From contig JAIRYT010000104.1 of assembly GCA_031267675.1 (NCBI GenBank), positions 1-51,270 of the forward strand: DNA of 51,270 bases, given 5' to 3'. Of the stretch, positions 16,241 through 23,845 are shown piece after piece. A program made the translations under genes and the position numbers. The notes beneath the pieces were generated by a model. It saw nothing but the letters and a program-made list of their open reading frames with translations, had not been told where the DNA came from and ran no database searches. Each line of letters begins with the position of its first letter. The stretch's first letter is position 1. Source of the stretch: Treponema sp. (GTDB lineage: Bacteria > Spirochaetota > Spirochaetia > Treponematales > Breznakiellaceae).

Positions 16241-17259
16241 AGCGTTTTCTTTTCCAGGGCGGCGTATTTTTTTAATTCTTCCAGTAACGAAGCAAACGCC
16301 GGCGGAGTAAGGGATTGTTCGCCGTCGGAAAAAGCGTTTTCCGGATCATTGTGCACCTCGATAATAAGGCCGTCCGCTCCCGCGGCTACCGCGGCTTTTG
16401 CCGCCGCCGGCACCAGGCTTGCGTCTCCCGTAGCGTGGCTGGGGTCAACAATCACCGGCAGGTGGGACTTTTGTTTAAGAAAGGGAACCGCCGAAATATC
16501 CAGCGTATTGCGCGAAAAGGTTTCGAACGTTCTAATTCCCCGCTCGCAAAGAATTACCCGTTCATTGCCGCCCGCGATAATATATTCCGCCGCCATAAGA
16601 AGTTCGGTTACCGTAGAGGCCAGCCCCCGTTTTAACAGTACGGGTTTTTTGCATCGTCCCAATTCCTTAAGCAGATTAAAATTCTGCATGTTCCGGGCGC
16701 CCACCTGGATAATGTCTACTTCGTCAAAAACTTCAAGCTGGTGTATCTCCATCAATTCCGAAACCAGCGGAAGCCCCGTTTCTTTTTTTGCCGCTGCCAG
16801 CAGATCGACTCCCCCGCATCCCATACCCTGAAAACTGTACGGACTGGTTCGGGGTTTAAAAACGCCGCCGCGCAAAAAACCCGCTCCCGCTTTTTTGACC
16901 GCCCGGGCAATACCGCAGATCTGATCCCGGCTTTCGACCGAACAGGGCCCGGCGATAATTCCCAGTGTCCCGCCTCCTATGCGGTGAACAACGCCGTCCG
17001 TCGAAACATCGACCGCTGTGTCCCGAGGATGAAACAGGCGGTTTGCCCGTTTATACGGTTCCTGAACGCGAATAACTTTGGCGACAAGATGATGGGCGCT
17101 TATCGCCGCCGCATCAAAGCCGGATGTATCGCCCACCAGCCCCAGCACCGTCTGGGCCTCGCCCTTTGAGACATGAACCGAAAGCCCCCGTTTCTCCATC
17201 AATAAAACAACGTGTTCCGCTTCTTCGTTTGTGACTCCCTGTTTTAATACAACAATCAT
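16237..17259 (-). CDS. aroF: 3-deoxy-7-phosphoheptulonate (DAHP) synthase
   Basis: First enzyme of the shikimate pathway (340 aa), condensing phosphoenolpyruvate and erythrose 4-phosphate. It is the type I-beta form with an N-terminal ferredoxin-like regulatory domain at residues 1-70 (MIVVLKQGVTNEEAEHVV) joined to the KDO8P-synthase-like barrel. Barrel motifs are GPCSVES, GGVFKPRTSPYSFQG, QVGARNMQNF, LKRG and VDPSHATGD. The N-terminal domain is the tyrosine/phenylalanine-sensing part in related enzymes. AGGAG lies eight bases before the ATG. The operon aroF-tyrA is preceded by a Tyr-rich leader peptide and attenuator, so both transcription and enzyme activity may respond to tyrosine. Confidence 0.94.
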   Translation of the reverse strand: MIVVLKQGVTNEEAEHVVLLMEKRGLSVHVSKGEAQTVLGLVGDTSGFDAAAISAHHLVAKVIRVQEPYKRANRLFHPRDTAVDVSTDGVVHRIGGGTLGIIAGPCSVESRDQICGIARAVKKAGAGFLRGGVFKPRTSPYSFQGMGCGGVDLLAAAKKETGLPLVSELMEIHQLEVFDEVDIIQVGARNMQNFNLLKELGRCKKPVLLKRGLASTVTELLMAAEYIIAGGNERVILCERGIRTFETFSRNTLDISAVPFLKQKSHLPVIVDPSHATGDASLVPAAAKAAVAAGADGLIIEVHNDPENAFSDGEQSLTPPAFASLLEELKKYAALEKKTL

Positions 17260-17281
17260 AACGCGCTCCTGTTATAGGCAT

Positions 17282-17306
17282 AAAAAAAAGGACTCCAAAG
17301 GAGTCC
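17282..17306 (-). terminator. Rho-independent attenuator of aroF-tyrA
   Basis: Minus strand: GGACTCC (17306-17300), TTT loop, GGAGTCC (17296-17290), then eight T residues (17289-17282). It lies between the leader peptide and aroF. The upstream GGAGTTC (17347-17341) can pair with the first arm GGACTCC over seven pairs (one G-U), giving an antiterminator. Confidence 0.85.
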
Positions 17307-17327
17307 CTGTTTTTCCCTGTCTTTGCC

Positions 17328-17408
17328 TTAAAGGCAGACAGAACTCCGTTGGTCAAAGCTGAGACAATAGTAGTAATAGTAATAATAGACCCCAAAGTTA
17401 TCGTTCAT
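17328..17408 (-). CDS. Tyrosine leader peptide of the aroF-tyrA operon
   Basis: A 26-codon ORF reading MNDNFGV, then seven consecutive Tyr codons (TAT TAT TAC TAT TAC TAC TAT, 17387-17367), then CLSFDQRSSVCL and a TAA at 17330-17328. Its 3' part overlaps GGAGTTC (17347-17341), the strand that can form the antiterminator. Expected action: with ample Tyr-tRNA the ribosome reaches the stop, covers GGAGTTC and lets the terminator at 17282-17306 form. With Tyr shortage it stalls on the Tyr run, the antiterminator forms and aroF-tyrA is transcribed. The run of seven identical regulatory codons next to tyrosine pathway genes makes chance very unlikely. A possible weak ribosome site is GGTGA four bases upstream, but the promoter placement raises the possibility of a leaderless start. 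Confidence 0.88.
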   Translation of the reverse strand: MNDNFGVYYYYYYYCLSFDQRSSVCL

Positions 17409-17414
17409 GCCGTC

Positions 17415-17443
17415 ACCATACCTGTTGCCAAAAAAAATGTCAA
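17415..17443 (-). promoter_or_regulatory. Promoter of the aroF-tyrA operon
   Basis: TTGACA (17443-17438), a 17-base spacer, and TATGGT (17420-17415) on the minus strand. The expected start of transcription falls at about 17409-17407, that is at the leader peptide ATG. Confidence 0.6.
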
Positions 17444-17534
17444 GGACCCGGTTTGCGGTTCGCCATTTGACCCGCAGACACAAACGATACGGTATCTTGC
17501 AGAGTTAATTATTTTCAAGTATTCTAAACTGTTC

Positions 17535-18779
17535 ATGAAAAAGCGGATTTTTTCGTACATCGAAAACGCCGAGGCGCTCGCTGTGGAGCTTGAAACCGAA
17601 CTGTGCAGACGCCCGGCCATATCTCCTGACTCAGGCGGGACCGGCGAAGGCGACAAGGCGGAATTCCTGACCGCCTGGCTTGGAGGCCGGGGTTTTGACA
17701 CAATTGAACGCTACGACGCTCCCGACCCGCGCGCCAAAGGCGGGGTGCGGCCCAGTCTTGTGCTGACAATCCCCGGCAACAACAAAGACGGCAGCCGGCT
17801 GTGGATCATGAGCCATTTGGACGTGGTGCCCCCCGGCGAAGCAAAACTCTGGAACAGCGATCCGTGGACCGTGATTAAAGATGACGGCCCGCCGGGGCCG
17901 CGGCTTATCGGAAGGGGCGTCGAAGATAACCAGCAGGGGCTTGTTTCTTCGGTACTGGCGGCGCTGGCCCTGGCAGCGGCGGGCGTAAAACCGGAGCGGA
18001 CGGTTAAACTGCTTTTTGTCGCCGACGAGGAAAACGGCAGCGGCTACGGCATTGTCTGGCTTATGAAAAATCACCGCGAACTTTTCCATAAAGACGACCT
18101 GGTTCTTATTCCGGACGGCGGCGACAGCAGGGGCGAAACAATCGAAATTGCCGAAAAAAACCAAATATGGGGAAAGTTCACCACACAGGGAAAGCAGTCG
18201 CACGGATCACGGCCCGACCTTGGAAAAAACGCCCATCTTGCCGGAGCGGATCTGGCGCTGAATCTTCATTACGGGCTTGCCGAAAAATTCGGCGAAACCG
18301 ACCCGCTCTTTGAAAGCGATCATTCAACGTTTGAACCTACCAAAAAAGACGCGAATGTTCCCAACATCAATACCATTCCCGGCAGCGATGTGTTTTACAT
18401 GGATATGCGAATTCTTCCCCGTTATCCGGTTTCGGCGGTCAACGGCGAAATCAAACGAATAATAAGCGAAATCGAAAAAAAACACGGCGTTACCGTCGAG
18501 TATGAAGCGGTTCAGTCCAATGAATCAAAACCGACTTCTGCCGATTCTCCTTTGGTTGCGCAGATCTCCCGGGCCGCAGGGGAAGTATACGGCGTTAAAA
18601 CGCGGCCCGTCGGTATCGGCGGGGGAACGGTAGGAGCGTTCCTGCGTAACGAAGGCATTGACTCGGCGGTGTGGGGCCGCATGGACGACACCGCCCATCA
18701 GCCAAATGAATACGCGCTTATCGCCAATATTCTGGGCGACGCGAAAGTTATGACCCTGCTTATGCTGGAGAAAGGCTGA
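17535..18779 (+). CDS. M20 family metallopeptidase (ArgE/DapE/Sapep type)
   Basis: Cytoplasmic zinc-dependent amidohydrolase or dipeptidase (414 aa). Metal-binding and catalytic segments are WIMSHLDVVPPGE (first His and Asp), GRGVEDNQQG (bridging Asp), FVADEENGSGYG (catalytic Glu pair), PDGGDSRG and the late His in DDTAHQPNEYA. The insertion domain with GKQSHGSRPDLGKNA is typical. The substrate could be a dipeptide, N-acyl amino acid or diaminopimelate precursor. The ATG at 17535 gives the family N-terminus; no clear Shine-Dalgarno precedes it, and its upstream region is shared with the divergent aroF leader. It is followed four bases later by a response regulator. Confidence 0.87.
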   Translation: MKKRIFSYIENAEALAVELETELCRRPAISPDSGGTGEGDKAEFLTAWLGGRGFDTIERYDAPDPRAKGGVRPSLVLTIPGNNKDGSRLWIMSHLDVVPPGEAKLWNSDPWTVIKDDGPPGPRLIGRGVEDNQQGLVSSVLAALALAAAGVKPERTVKLLFVADEENGSGYGIVWLMKNHRELFHKDDLVLIPDGGDSRGETIEIAEKNQIWGKFTTQGKQSHGSRPDLGKNAHLAGADLALNLHYGLAEKFGETDPLFESDHSTFEPTKKDANVPNINTIPGSDVFYMDMRILPRYPVSAVNGEIKRIISEIEKKHGVTVEYEAVQSNESKPTSADSPLVAQISRAAGEVYGVKTRPVGIGGGTVGAFLRNEGIDSAVWGRMDDTAHQPNEYALIANILGDAKVMTLLMLEKG

Positions 18780-18783
18780 CGGC

Positions 18784-19437
18784 ATGTATACTATTTTAGC
18801 CGTTGATGACAGCGTAATAAATTTGGCAATGACGCGCATGATACTGCGCAGCACCTACGACGTGCGCATCGCCCGGACAGCATCCGCCGCGATGGCGGTG
18901 CTTGATAACGCCTGGGTCGATCTGATTCTTTTGGATATAAATATGCCGGATATATCCGGTTTTGATCTTATGACAAAAATCAGGGGAATGGCGGCGCATA
19001 AAAATACTCCCATCATGTTTGTAACTTCCAACGCCTCAAAAACATTTTTACTGCGGGCGGTTTCCATGAAAGCCGCCGACTATATGGTCAAGCCGGTTGT
19101 ACACGCCGTTTTAATGGAAAAAATAGCCAGGGTTTTAACGGGGCGAAAAGAAACAATCAGGCAGGAGGCCTTTGACCTGTCCGGGCTAAACCCGAATCAG
19201 TCCGCAAAAGAACGGCTTCTGGACGGCTTTACCATGCTCAGCTACGCGTGCATCAGCGGCAAATGCGACGCGGTGGAATCGCTGGTAACGCAGCTGCGGT
19301 CGGGCAACTTTGGGGCTATCGTCAATAAATCGCTGGACGCCATGAAGGAATTATTAATTACCTACGAATATGAAAACATACAAAAACTTATCAGCACCCT
19401 GGTTCATGATCTGTCCAAGGGTACGCTGGTTATATAA
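18784..19437 (+). CDS. Response regulator with a receiver domain and an unassigned C-terminal domain
   Basis: The N-terminal 120 residues form a CheY-like receiver: acidic pair Asp8-Asp9, phospho-acceptor Asp51 in ILLDINMPD, Thr81 and Lys103 in YMVKPV. The C-terminal part (about residues 125-217) is mostly helical and not a DNA-binding domain I recognise; it contains LLDGFTMLSYACISGKCDAVESLVTQL and may be a protein-interaction module. No histidine kinase is adjacent. It starts four bases after the M20 gene and so is probably co-transcribed with it. The stop codon abuts that of convergent araD with no gap. Confidence 0.85.
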   Translation: MYTILAVDDSVINLAMTRMILRSTYDVRIARTASAAMAVLDNAWVDLILLDINMPDISGFDLMTKIRGMAAHKNTPIMFVTSNASKTFLLRAVSMKAADYMVKPVVHAVLMEKIARVLTGRKETIRQEAFDLSGLNPNQSAKERLLDGFTMLSYACISGKCDAVESLVTQLRSGNFGAIVNKSLDAMKELLITYEYENIQKLISTLVHDLSKGTLVI

Positions 19438-20130
19438 CTACTGCCCGTAGTAGGCGTTTGGCCCGTGCTTGCGCTCCCAGTGCTTGCGTATAAGATAATC
19501 CGGCAGGGCGGCGTCGCTTTTGAGCGAAAGGGTAAGCTGGCCCATTTTACAGATTTCTTCCAGAACAACCGCGCAGTGTACCGATCGGGCGGCGCTTTCG
19601 CCCCAGGTAAAGGGCCCGTGCCCCGCGACAAGAACCATGGTCATGTGGAGGGGATTCTTTTTTTGCCGGTCAAAGGTTTCTACAATTAAATTGCCTGTTT
19701 CTTTTTCATAATTATGTTTCATTGCCGCTTCGCTTAAATAGGCGGTACAGGGAATTTCTTCCGCTCCATAGTCGGCGTGGGTGGTGCCGAATACCGGAAC
19801 CGCTTTACACGCCTGCGCCCACGCCGAAGCGTACGGCGAATGGGTATGGGTAACGCCGCCGATGCCGGTAAAGTTCCGGTACAGCACGCGGTGGGTTTCG
19901 GTATCCGACGAGGGCTTGAGCTTTCCCTCGACGATTGTTCCTTCCAAATCGACCACCACCATCGCGTCTTCGGAAAGCTCGTCATAGGCGACTCCCGACG
20001 GCTTAATCGCAAAAACCGCCCGCGAAGAATCAAACGCCGACACATTACCCCAGGTGTACACCGCAAGACGGTTTTTGGGAATTTCCATGTTTGCCGCGAA
20101 CGCTTCTTCGCGCAGCGATCTATAGCCCAT
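19438..20130 (-). CDS. araD: L-ribulose-5-phosphate 4-epimerase
   Basis: Class II aldolase-family epimerase (230 aa) converting L-ribulose 5-phosphate to D-xylulose 5-phosphate. Motifs: TWGNVSAFD and IKPSGVAYDEL for phosphate binding, THTHSPYASAWAQA with two zinc His residues, THADYG, and VLVAGHGPFTWG with the third His. The start MGYRSLREEAF at 20130 overlaps the araA stop by 11 bases. It is the last gene of araB-araA-araD. There is no intergenic space to the convergent response regulator gene, and no terminator is visible there. Confidence 0.95.
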   Translation of the reverse strand: MGYRSLREEAFAANMEIPKNRLAVYTWGNVSAFDSSRAVFAIKPSGVAYDELSEDAMVVVDLEGTIVEGKLKPSSDTETHRVLYRNFTGIGGVTHTHSPYASAWAQACKAVPVFGTTHADYGAEEIPCTAYLSEAAMKHNYEKETGNLIVETFDRQKKNPLHMTMVLVAGHGPFTWGESAARSVHCAVVLEEICKMGQLTLSLKSDAALPDYLIRKHWERKHGPNAYYGQ

Positions 20131-21631
20131 GACGGCGCCCGCTCCAGTATGCCTCGCCCCAGCGCAGTTGGTCGCGCAGCCGATCCGGTTTTGTATCCCG
20201 GTCGATAAGGACAAATTCAATATCCATCATTTCCGCCCAGTCCCGAAAATATTCCGCGCCGAGCGAAGTGCTGTAGGCCGAGTGGTGGGCCCCGCCCGAA
20301 ATGATCCACGACTCGGCGGCGTCGCGCAGAGAGGGACGCGGCACCCACAGCGCGCGGGCCACCGGAAGACGGGGCATGTCGTTTTCAATTTTGATCGTGT
20401 CAACTTCGTTGGCGACAAGGCGAAAACGGTCGCCAAGGTCTACGATTGTCGCAAGTACAGCAGGTCCGGGCGCGGCGTCAAAAACCAGCCGGGCGGGATC
20501 ATTTTTACCGCCTATTCCAAGCGGATGAACTTCAAGGCGCGGTTTTTCGCCCGCAATGCTGGGGCATACCTCGAGCATGTGCGCGCCAAGCGCCGCTTCT
20601 TTTCCCGGCTCAAAGTGATAGGTGTAATCTTCCATAAAGGAAACGCCGCCGGGGAGCCCCGCCGACATTACCTTGGCGCAGCGTACAAGCATCGCCTGTT
20701 TCCAGTCGCCCTCGCCGCCAAATCCGCAGCCCTGTTCCATAAGCCGCTGGCAGGCAAGGCCGGGAAGCTGCGGAATTCCGTGAAGATCCTGAAAAGTCGT
20801 GGTAAACGCGCCCGCGTTTTCATCCGCCATAAATTGGGCAAGGGCGATTTCGTACTTTGCCTGTTCCAAAACGGCGGCGCGGCGCGTATTTTTTGCGTCG
20901 TCCGAAAATTCATAGGCGGTTTCGTATTCTTTTACCAGCGCCTCCGCCGCGCTGCCGCTTACGGCGTTATAGCGGGCGGCAAAATCGCCTATGCCCCAGG
21001 TGTTCACCTGCCAGCCAAATTTAATCTGCGCTTCGACTTTATCGCCTTCGGTTACGGCGACTTCGCGCATATTGTCTCCAAGGCGCAGCACTACCCGCTC
21101 AATGCCGTCCTGCCGCGCGGCGGCGGCCCTCATCCATACGGCGATGCGGCGGCGCAGTTCCGCCTCCTGCCAGTGACCGGCGGCTACCTTGCGGGGAAGC
21201 CTCATACGCGCGTAAATATACCCGTGTTCGCGGTCGCCGTGGGCGCTCTGGTTAAGATTCATAAAATCCATGTCGATTGTTTTCCACGGAATGTCGCGGT
21301 TAAACTGGGTATGAAGATGGAATACCGGTTTTGTGTTGGAGGCGAGGCCGCCTATCCACATTTTTGAGGGCGAAAAGGTATGCATCCAGGTAATAATTCC
21401 GGCGCACTGCGGCGCGGCGGACGCTTCCTCAAAAAGCCGCTGTATGCCCTGCGGGGATTTTGCGACCGGTTTAAGAATTATCTTTGACGGGAACAGCTTT
21501 TCCCGGGAGAATTCTTCGGTCATGACAGCCGCGTTTGCCGCCACCTGCTTAAGGGCCTCGTCTCCGTAGAGGTCCTGGCTTCCTACGATAAACCAGAATT
21601 CATACCTGTTTAAATCGATCCTGTTGCTCAT
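20120..21631 (-). CDS. araA: L-arabinose isomerase
   Basis: Converts L-arabinose to L-ribulose in the cytoplasm, with Mn. The protein is 503 aa, the normal length. N-terminal FWFIVGSQDLYGDEAL, ITWMHTFSPSKMWI and the C-terminal EVHPLGIGGKNDPARLVF and SGGAHHSAYS are diagnostic. The start at 21631 has AAAGGAG eight bases upstream; longer frames into araB are artefacts. araB ends four bases before this start, so the three ara genes form one operon. Confidence 0.97.
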   Translation of the reverse strand: MSNRIDLNRYEFWFIVGSQDLYGDEALKQVAANAAVMTEEFSREKLFPSKIILKPVAKSPQGIQRLFEEASAAPQCAGIITWMHTFSPSKMWIGGLASNTKPVFHLHTQFNRDIPWKTIDMDFMNLNQSAHGDREHGYIYARMRLPRKVAAGHWQEAELRRRIAVWMRAAAARQDGIERVVLRLGDNMREVAVTEGDKVEAQIKFGWQVNTWGIGDFAARYNAVSGSAAEALVKEYETAYEFSDDAKNTRRAAVLEQAKYEIALAQFMADENAGAFTTTFQDLHGIPQLPGLACQRLMEQGCGFGGEGDWKQAMLVRCAKVMSAGLPGGVSFMEDYTYHFEPGKEAALGAHMLEVCPSIAGEKPRLEVHPLGIGGKNDPARLVFDAAPGPAVLATIVDLGDRFRLVANEVDTIKIENDMPRLPVARALWVPRPSLRDAAESWIISGGAHHSAYSTSLGAEYFRDWAEMMDIEFVLIDRDTKPDRLRDQLRWGEAYWSGRRHGL

Positions 21632-21635
21632 ATCG

Positions 21636-23315
21636 TTACTCCTTTGCCGCGAAAGCGCCCAGTTCCCGGTAGCGCCGGTAGAGTTTGTCATAAACGGGAA
21701 CAAGGGCCCTGTTTGGCGTATATGTTATTTCGACCGGCGCGCAGAGTTTTTCCTGGGCCGTCCTGACATCGGGATATATGCCCGCGGCGACAGCGGCGAA
21801 TATGGCCGCGCCCAGCGCGACACTCTGATCCCCTTTGGGAACCTGTATGGGCCTGTCCAGTACATCGGCAAGCATCTGCATAACAAGCGTCGATTTTTTA
21901 GCCACGCCGCCGATGCCGATTATTCCTTCTATGGCGACGCCTTCTTTTTGAAAGCGTTCGATAATCGCGCGGGAGCCAAAGGCGGTCGCCTCGGCAAGGG
22001 CCCGGTACACGCGGGGCGCGTCGGAACCAAGGGTAAGTCCGGTAACGGCCCCGGTAAGCAGCTGGTTCGCGTCGGGAGTACGGCGTCCGTTAAACCAGTC
22101 AAGCGCGGTAATTTCTGTTGAACCGGGTTCTATTTTTGCGGCGGCCGCTTCCAGCGCGGGAATTATTCTTTTTGACAGGCCGGCACGAATTTTTTCTTTT
22201 GTGGAACGATCAACGCCTTCAATATCGCTGTCGTCAAGCAGATTAGCCAGCGGCCATTCAAGAAGGCGGCAAAACCACGCGTAAACATCGCCGAAACTTG
22301 ACTGTCCCGCCTCGTACCCTATCATGCCGGGGATGATCGAACCGTCCACCTGTCCGCAAATTCCGCTTACCAGCGCTTCCGCGCCCAAAGGCTTTGGGGC
22401 GACCGTCATATCACAGGTCGACGTGCCAAGCACTTTGACAAGCCAGCCCGCTTTTACGCCGCCGCCGACAGCGCCCATATGCGCGTCAAAAGCGCCGACC
22501 GCGACAGGGATACCCTCGGGAAGCCCGAGCCGGGCCGCCCATTCGGCGCAGAGCGTTCCGGCGGGACGGTCGCTGGTCCAGGTTTCGCTCCCCAGGCTTT
22601 GTCTGATGGGAACAAGAGCCGGATCCAGCCGCGAAAAAAATTCGTCCGGCGGATAGCCGCCCGGATAGGACGCGTGATACATCGCCTTGTGCCCCATGGC
22701 GCAGCGGCTGCGCATAACGCCGGCGCTGCCGGCGGCGCCGGTAAGGAGGGCGGTCATCCAGTCGCAGTGTTCAAGAAAGGTCGCGGCGGCGGCTTTTACC
22801 CCCGCGTCTTCGGAAAATATACGGAGCGCCTTTGACCAGAACCATTCCGAGGAATATACGCCGCCCTCGTATTGGGTATAATCCGTTCCCTTCCAGTTTT
22901 TTGCAAGTTCGTTGATCTTTGCCGTTTCGGCTATAGCCGTATGATCCTTCCAAAGGACAAACATTGCCGCGGGGTTTTCGGCAAATTCTGCTTTTAACAC
23001 CAGCGGAACGCCGTCTTTTCCGGCGGCGCAGGGCGTGGAGCCGGTAGTATCAATGGCAATACCCTTTACCGAGGCGGCCCCGCCGGCCTGGGCAAGGGCG
23101 TCCCTCACCGTTCCCTCAAGTACTTCAATATAGTCCAGCGGATGCTGGCGCCATTTATTTGCCGCAGGATCGCAGTAAAGGCCTCTGGCCCAGCGGGGGT
23201 AATTCATCACCGAAACCCCGGCCTGGCTGCCGTCAACGACATCAATCAGCACCGCCCTGGCGGAATCGGATCCATAATCAAGGCCCAGCACATATTCGCC
23301 CCTGGTAAGTCCCAT
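21636..23315 (-). CDS. araB: Ribulokinase
   Basis: FGGY-family kinase (559 aa) that phosphorylates L-ribulose. It starts MGLTRGEYVLGLDYGSDSARAVLIDV, the phosphate-1 motif, and includes IDTTGSTPCA, GAFDAHMGAVGGG and GIGGVAKKSTLVMQMLADVL with GDQSVALGAAIFAAVAAG in the C-terminal ATPase half. GGAG lies eight bases before the ATG at 23315. First gene of the arabinose operon, with a promoter and palindromic operator just upstream. The distance to the upstream XRE gene on the same strand is 77 bases. Confidence 0.95.
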   Translation of the reverse strand: MGLTRGEYVLGLDYGSDSARAVLIDVVDGSQAGVSVMNYPRWARGLYCDPAANKWRQHPLDYIEVLEGTVRDALAQAGGAASVKGIAIDTTGSTPCAAGKDGVPLVLKAEFAENPAAMFVLWKDHTAIAETAKINELAKNWKGTDYTQYEGGVYSSEWFWSKALRIFSEDAGVKAAAATFLEHCDWMTALLTGAAGSAGVMRSRCAMGHKAMYHASYPGGYPPDEFFSRLDPALVPIRQSLGSETWTSDRPAGTLCAEWAARLGLPEGIPVAVGAFDAHMGAVGGGVKAGWLVKVLGTSTCDMTVAPKPLGAEALVSGICGQVDGSIIPGMIGYEAGQSSFGDVYAWFCRLLEWPLANLLDDSDIEGVDRSTKEKIRAGLSKRIIPALEAAAAKIEPGSTEITALDWFNGRRTPDANQLLTGAVTGLTLGSDAPRVYRALAEATAFGSRAIIERFQKEGVAIEGIIGIGGVAKKSTLVMQMLADVLDRPIQVPKGDQSVALGAAIFAAVAAGIYPDVRTAQEKLCAPVEITYTPNRALVPVYDKLYRRYRELGAFAAKE

Positions 23316-23328
23316 AGTTTCTCCATTT

Positions 23329-23346
23329 TGCGTGTTCGTACACGCA
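23329..23346 (-). promoter_or_regulatory. Palindromic operator in front of araB
   Basis: TGCGTGTTCGTACACGCA is an 18-base inverted repeat with one mismatched central pair. It lies just downstream of the predicted start of transcription and five to six bases upstream of the ribosome site. The core TGT..CGTACA resembles AraR-type operators of other bacteria. A related palindrome GTGTACAC (23356-23363) overlaps the -10 element. Confidence 0.6.
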
Positions 23347-23354
23347 TTTTTGGC

Positions 23355-23384
23355 AGTGTACACCCTTTTGGCGGCGTTTGTCAA
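23355..23384 (-). promoter_or_regulatory. araBAD promoter
   Basis: TTGACA (23384-23379) and TACACT (23360-23355) with an 18-base spacer on the minus strand, 40 bases upstream of the araB ATG. Confidence 0.65.
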
Positions 23385-23392
23385 CTTTTTTG

Positions 23393-23722
23393 TTACCTCG
23401 GCAGTCGTGACTGCTCCAGATACTGATCGCGGACACTGTTTACCGCCGCAAGAACCTCCTCGGTATATTTTTTTATGGCGCTGTCCACCCGGTCGGGCAA
23501 AAGGCCGCAGGGTTTGAGCAGTTCATAGGCTTCAATTCCAAAAATCATGGCAAATTTTACCATGGTTGTCGGAGACGCCCATTTTTTACCGGTCTCTATA
23601 TCGCTTAAAAAATTGATGGAAATATCGGCTTTTTCGGCCAATTCGGCCTGCGACCACCTGGATAGAGCCCGGTATTGCTTAATGTTGACGCCAAATACTT
23701 TTAAAAGTTCCCTCTCGTTCAT
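23393..23722 (-). CDS. XRE-family transcriptional regulator
   Basis: Small DNA-binding protein (109 aa). Residues 10-65 form an XRE-type helix-turn-helix with WSQAELAEKADISINFLSDIETGKKWAS as turn and recognition helix; the tail (about 70-109) is a helical extension, perhaps for dimerisation. The start MNERELLK at 23722 has AGGG about seven bases upstream; the longer frame from 23800 lacks a ribosome site and covers the probable mgl operator. It lies between araBAD (same strand) and divergent mglBAC, so it may control either or both. Confidence 0.85.
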   Translation of the reverse strand: MNERELLKVFGVNIKQYRALSRWSQAELAEKADISINFLSDIETGKKWASPTTMVKFAMIFGIEAYELLKPCGLLPDRVDSAIKKYTEEVLAAVNSVRDQYLEQSRLPR

Positions 23723-23780
23723 GTACGCCCTGGAGTATGTATCTATTATGCTTTTCGCTTGACAAAAGCAGCAAACATCG

Positions 23781-23812
23781 TTGAGAATGATACTGTCCAT
23801 CGTTTAGATGGA
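23781..23812 (+). promoter_or_regulatory. Divergent mglB upstream region with inverted repeat
   Basis: The inverted repeat TCCATC-N5-GATGGA (23796-23812) overlaps a weak promoter-like pair TTGAGA (23781-23786) and TTAGAT (23804-23809) with a 17-base spacer. It is a candidate site for the XRE protein encoded next door. Confidence 0.4.
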
Positions 23813-23845
23813 TTACATATATCGGTTTTTTCTTAGGAGGAAAAA

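Noticed and set aside
20129-21367. Long plus-strand open frame of 412 codons opposite araA
   Set aside because: It is antisense to araA, lacks a ribosome site, and its sequence is a shadow of araA codon bias.
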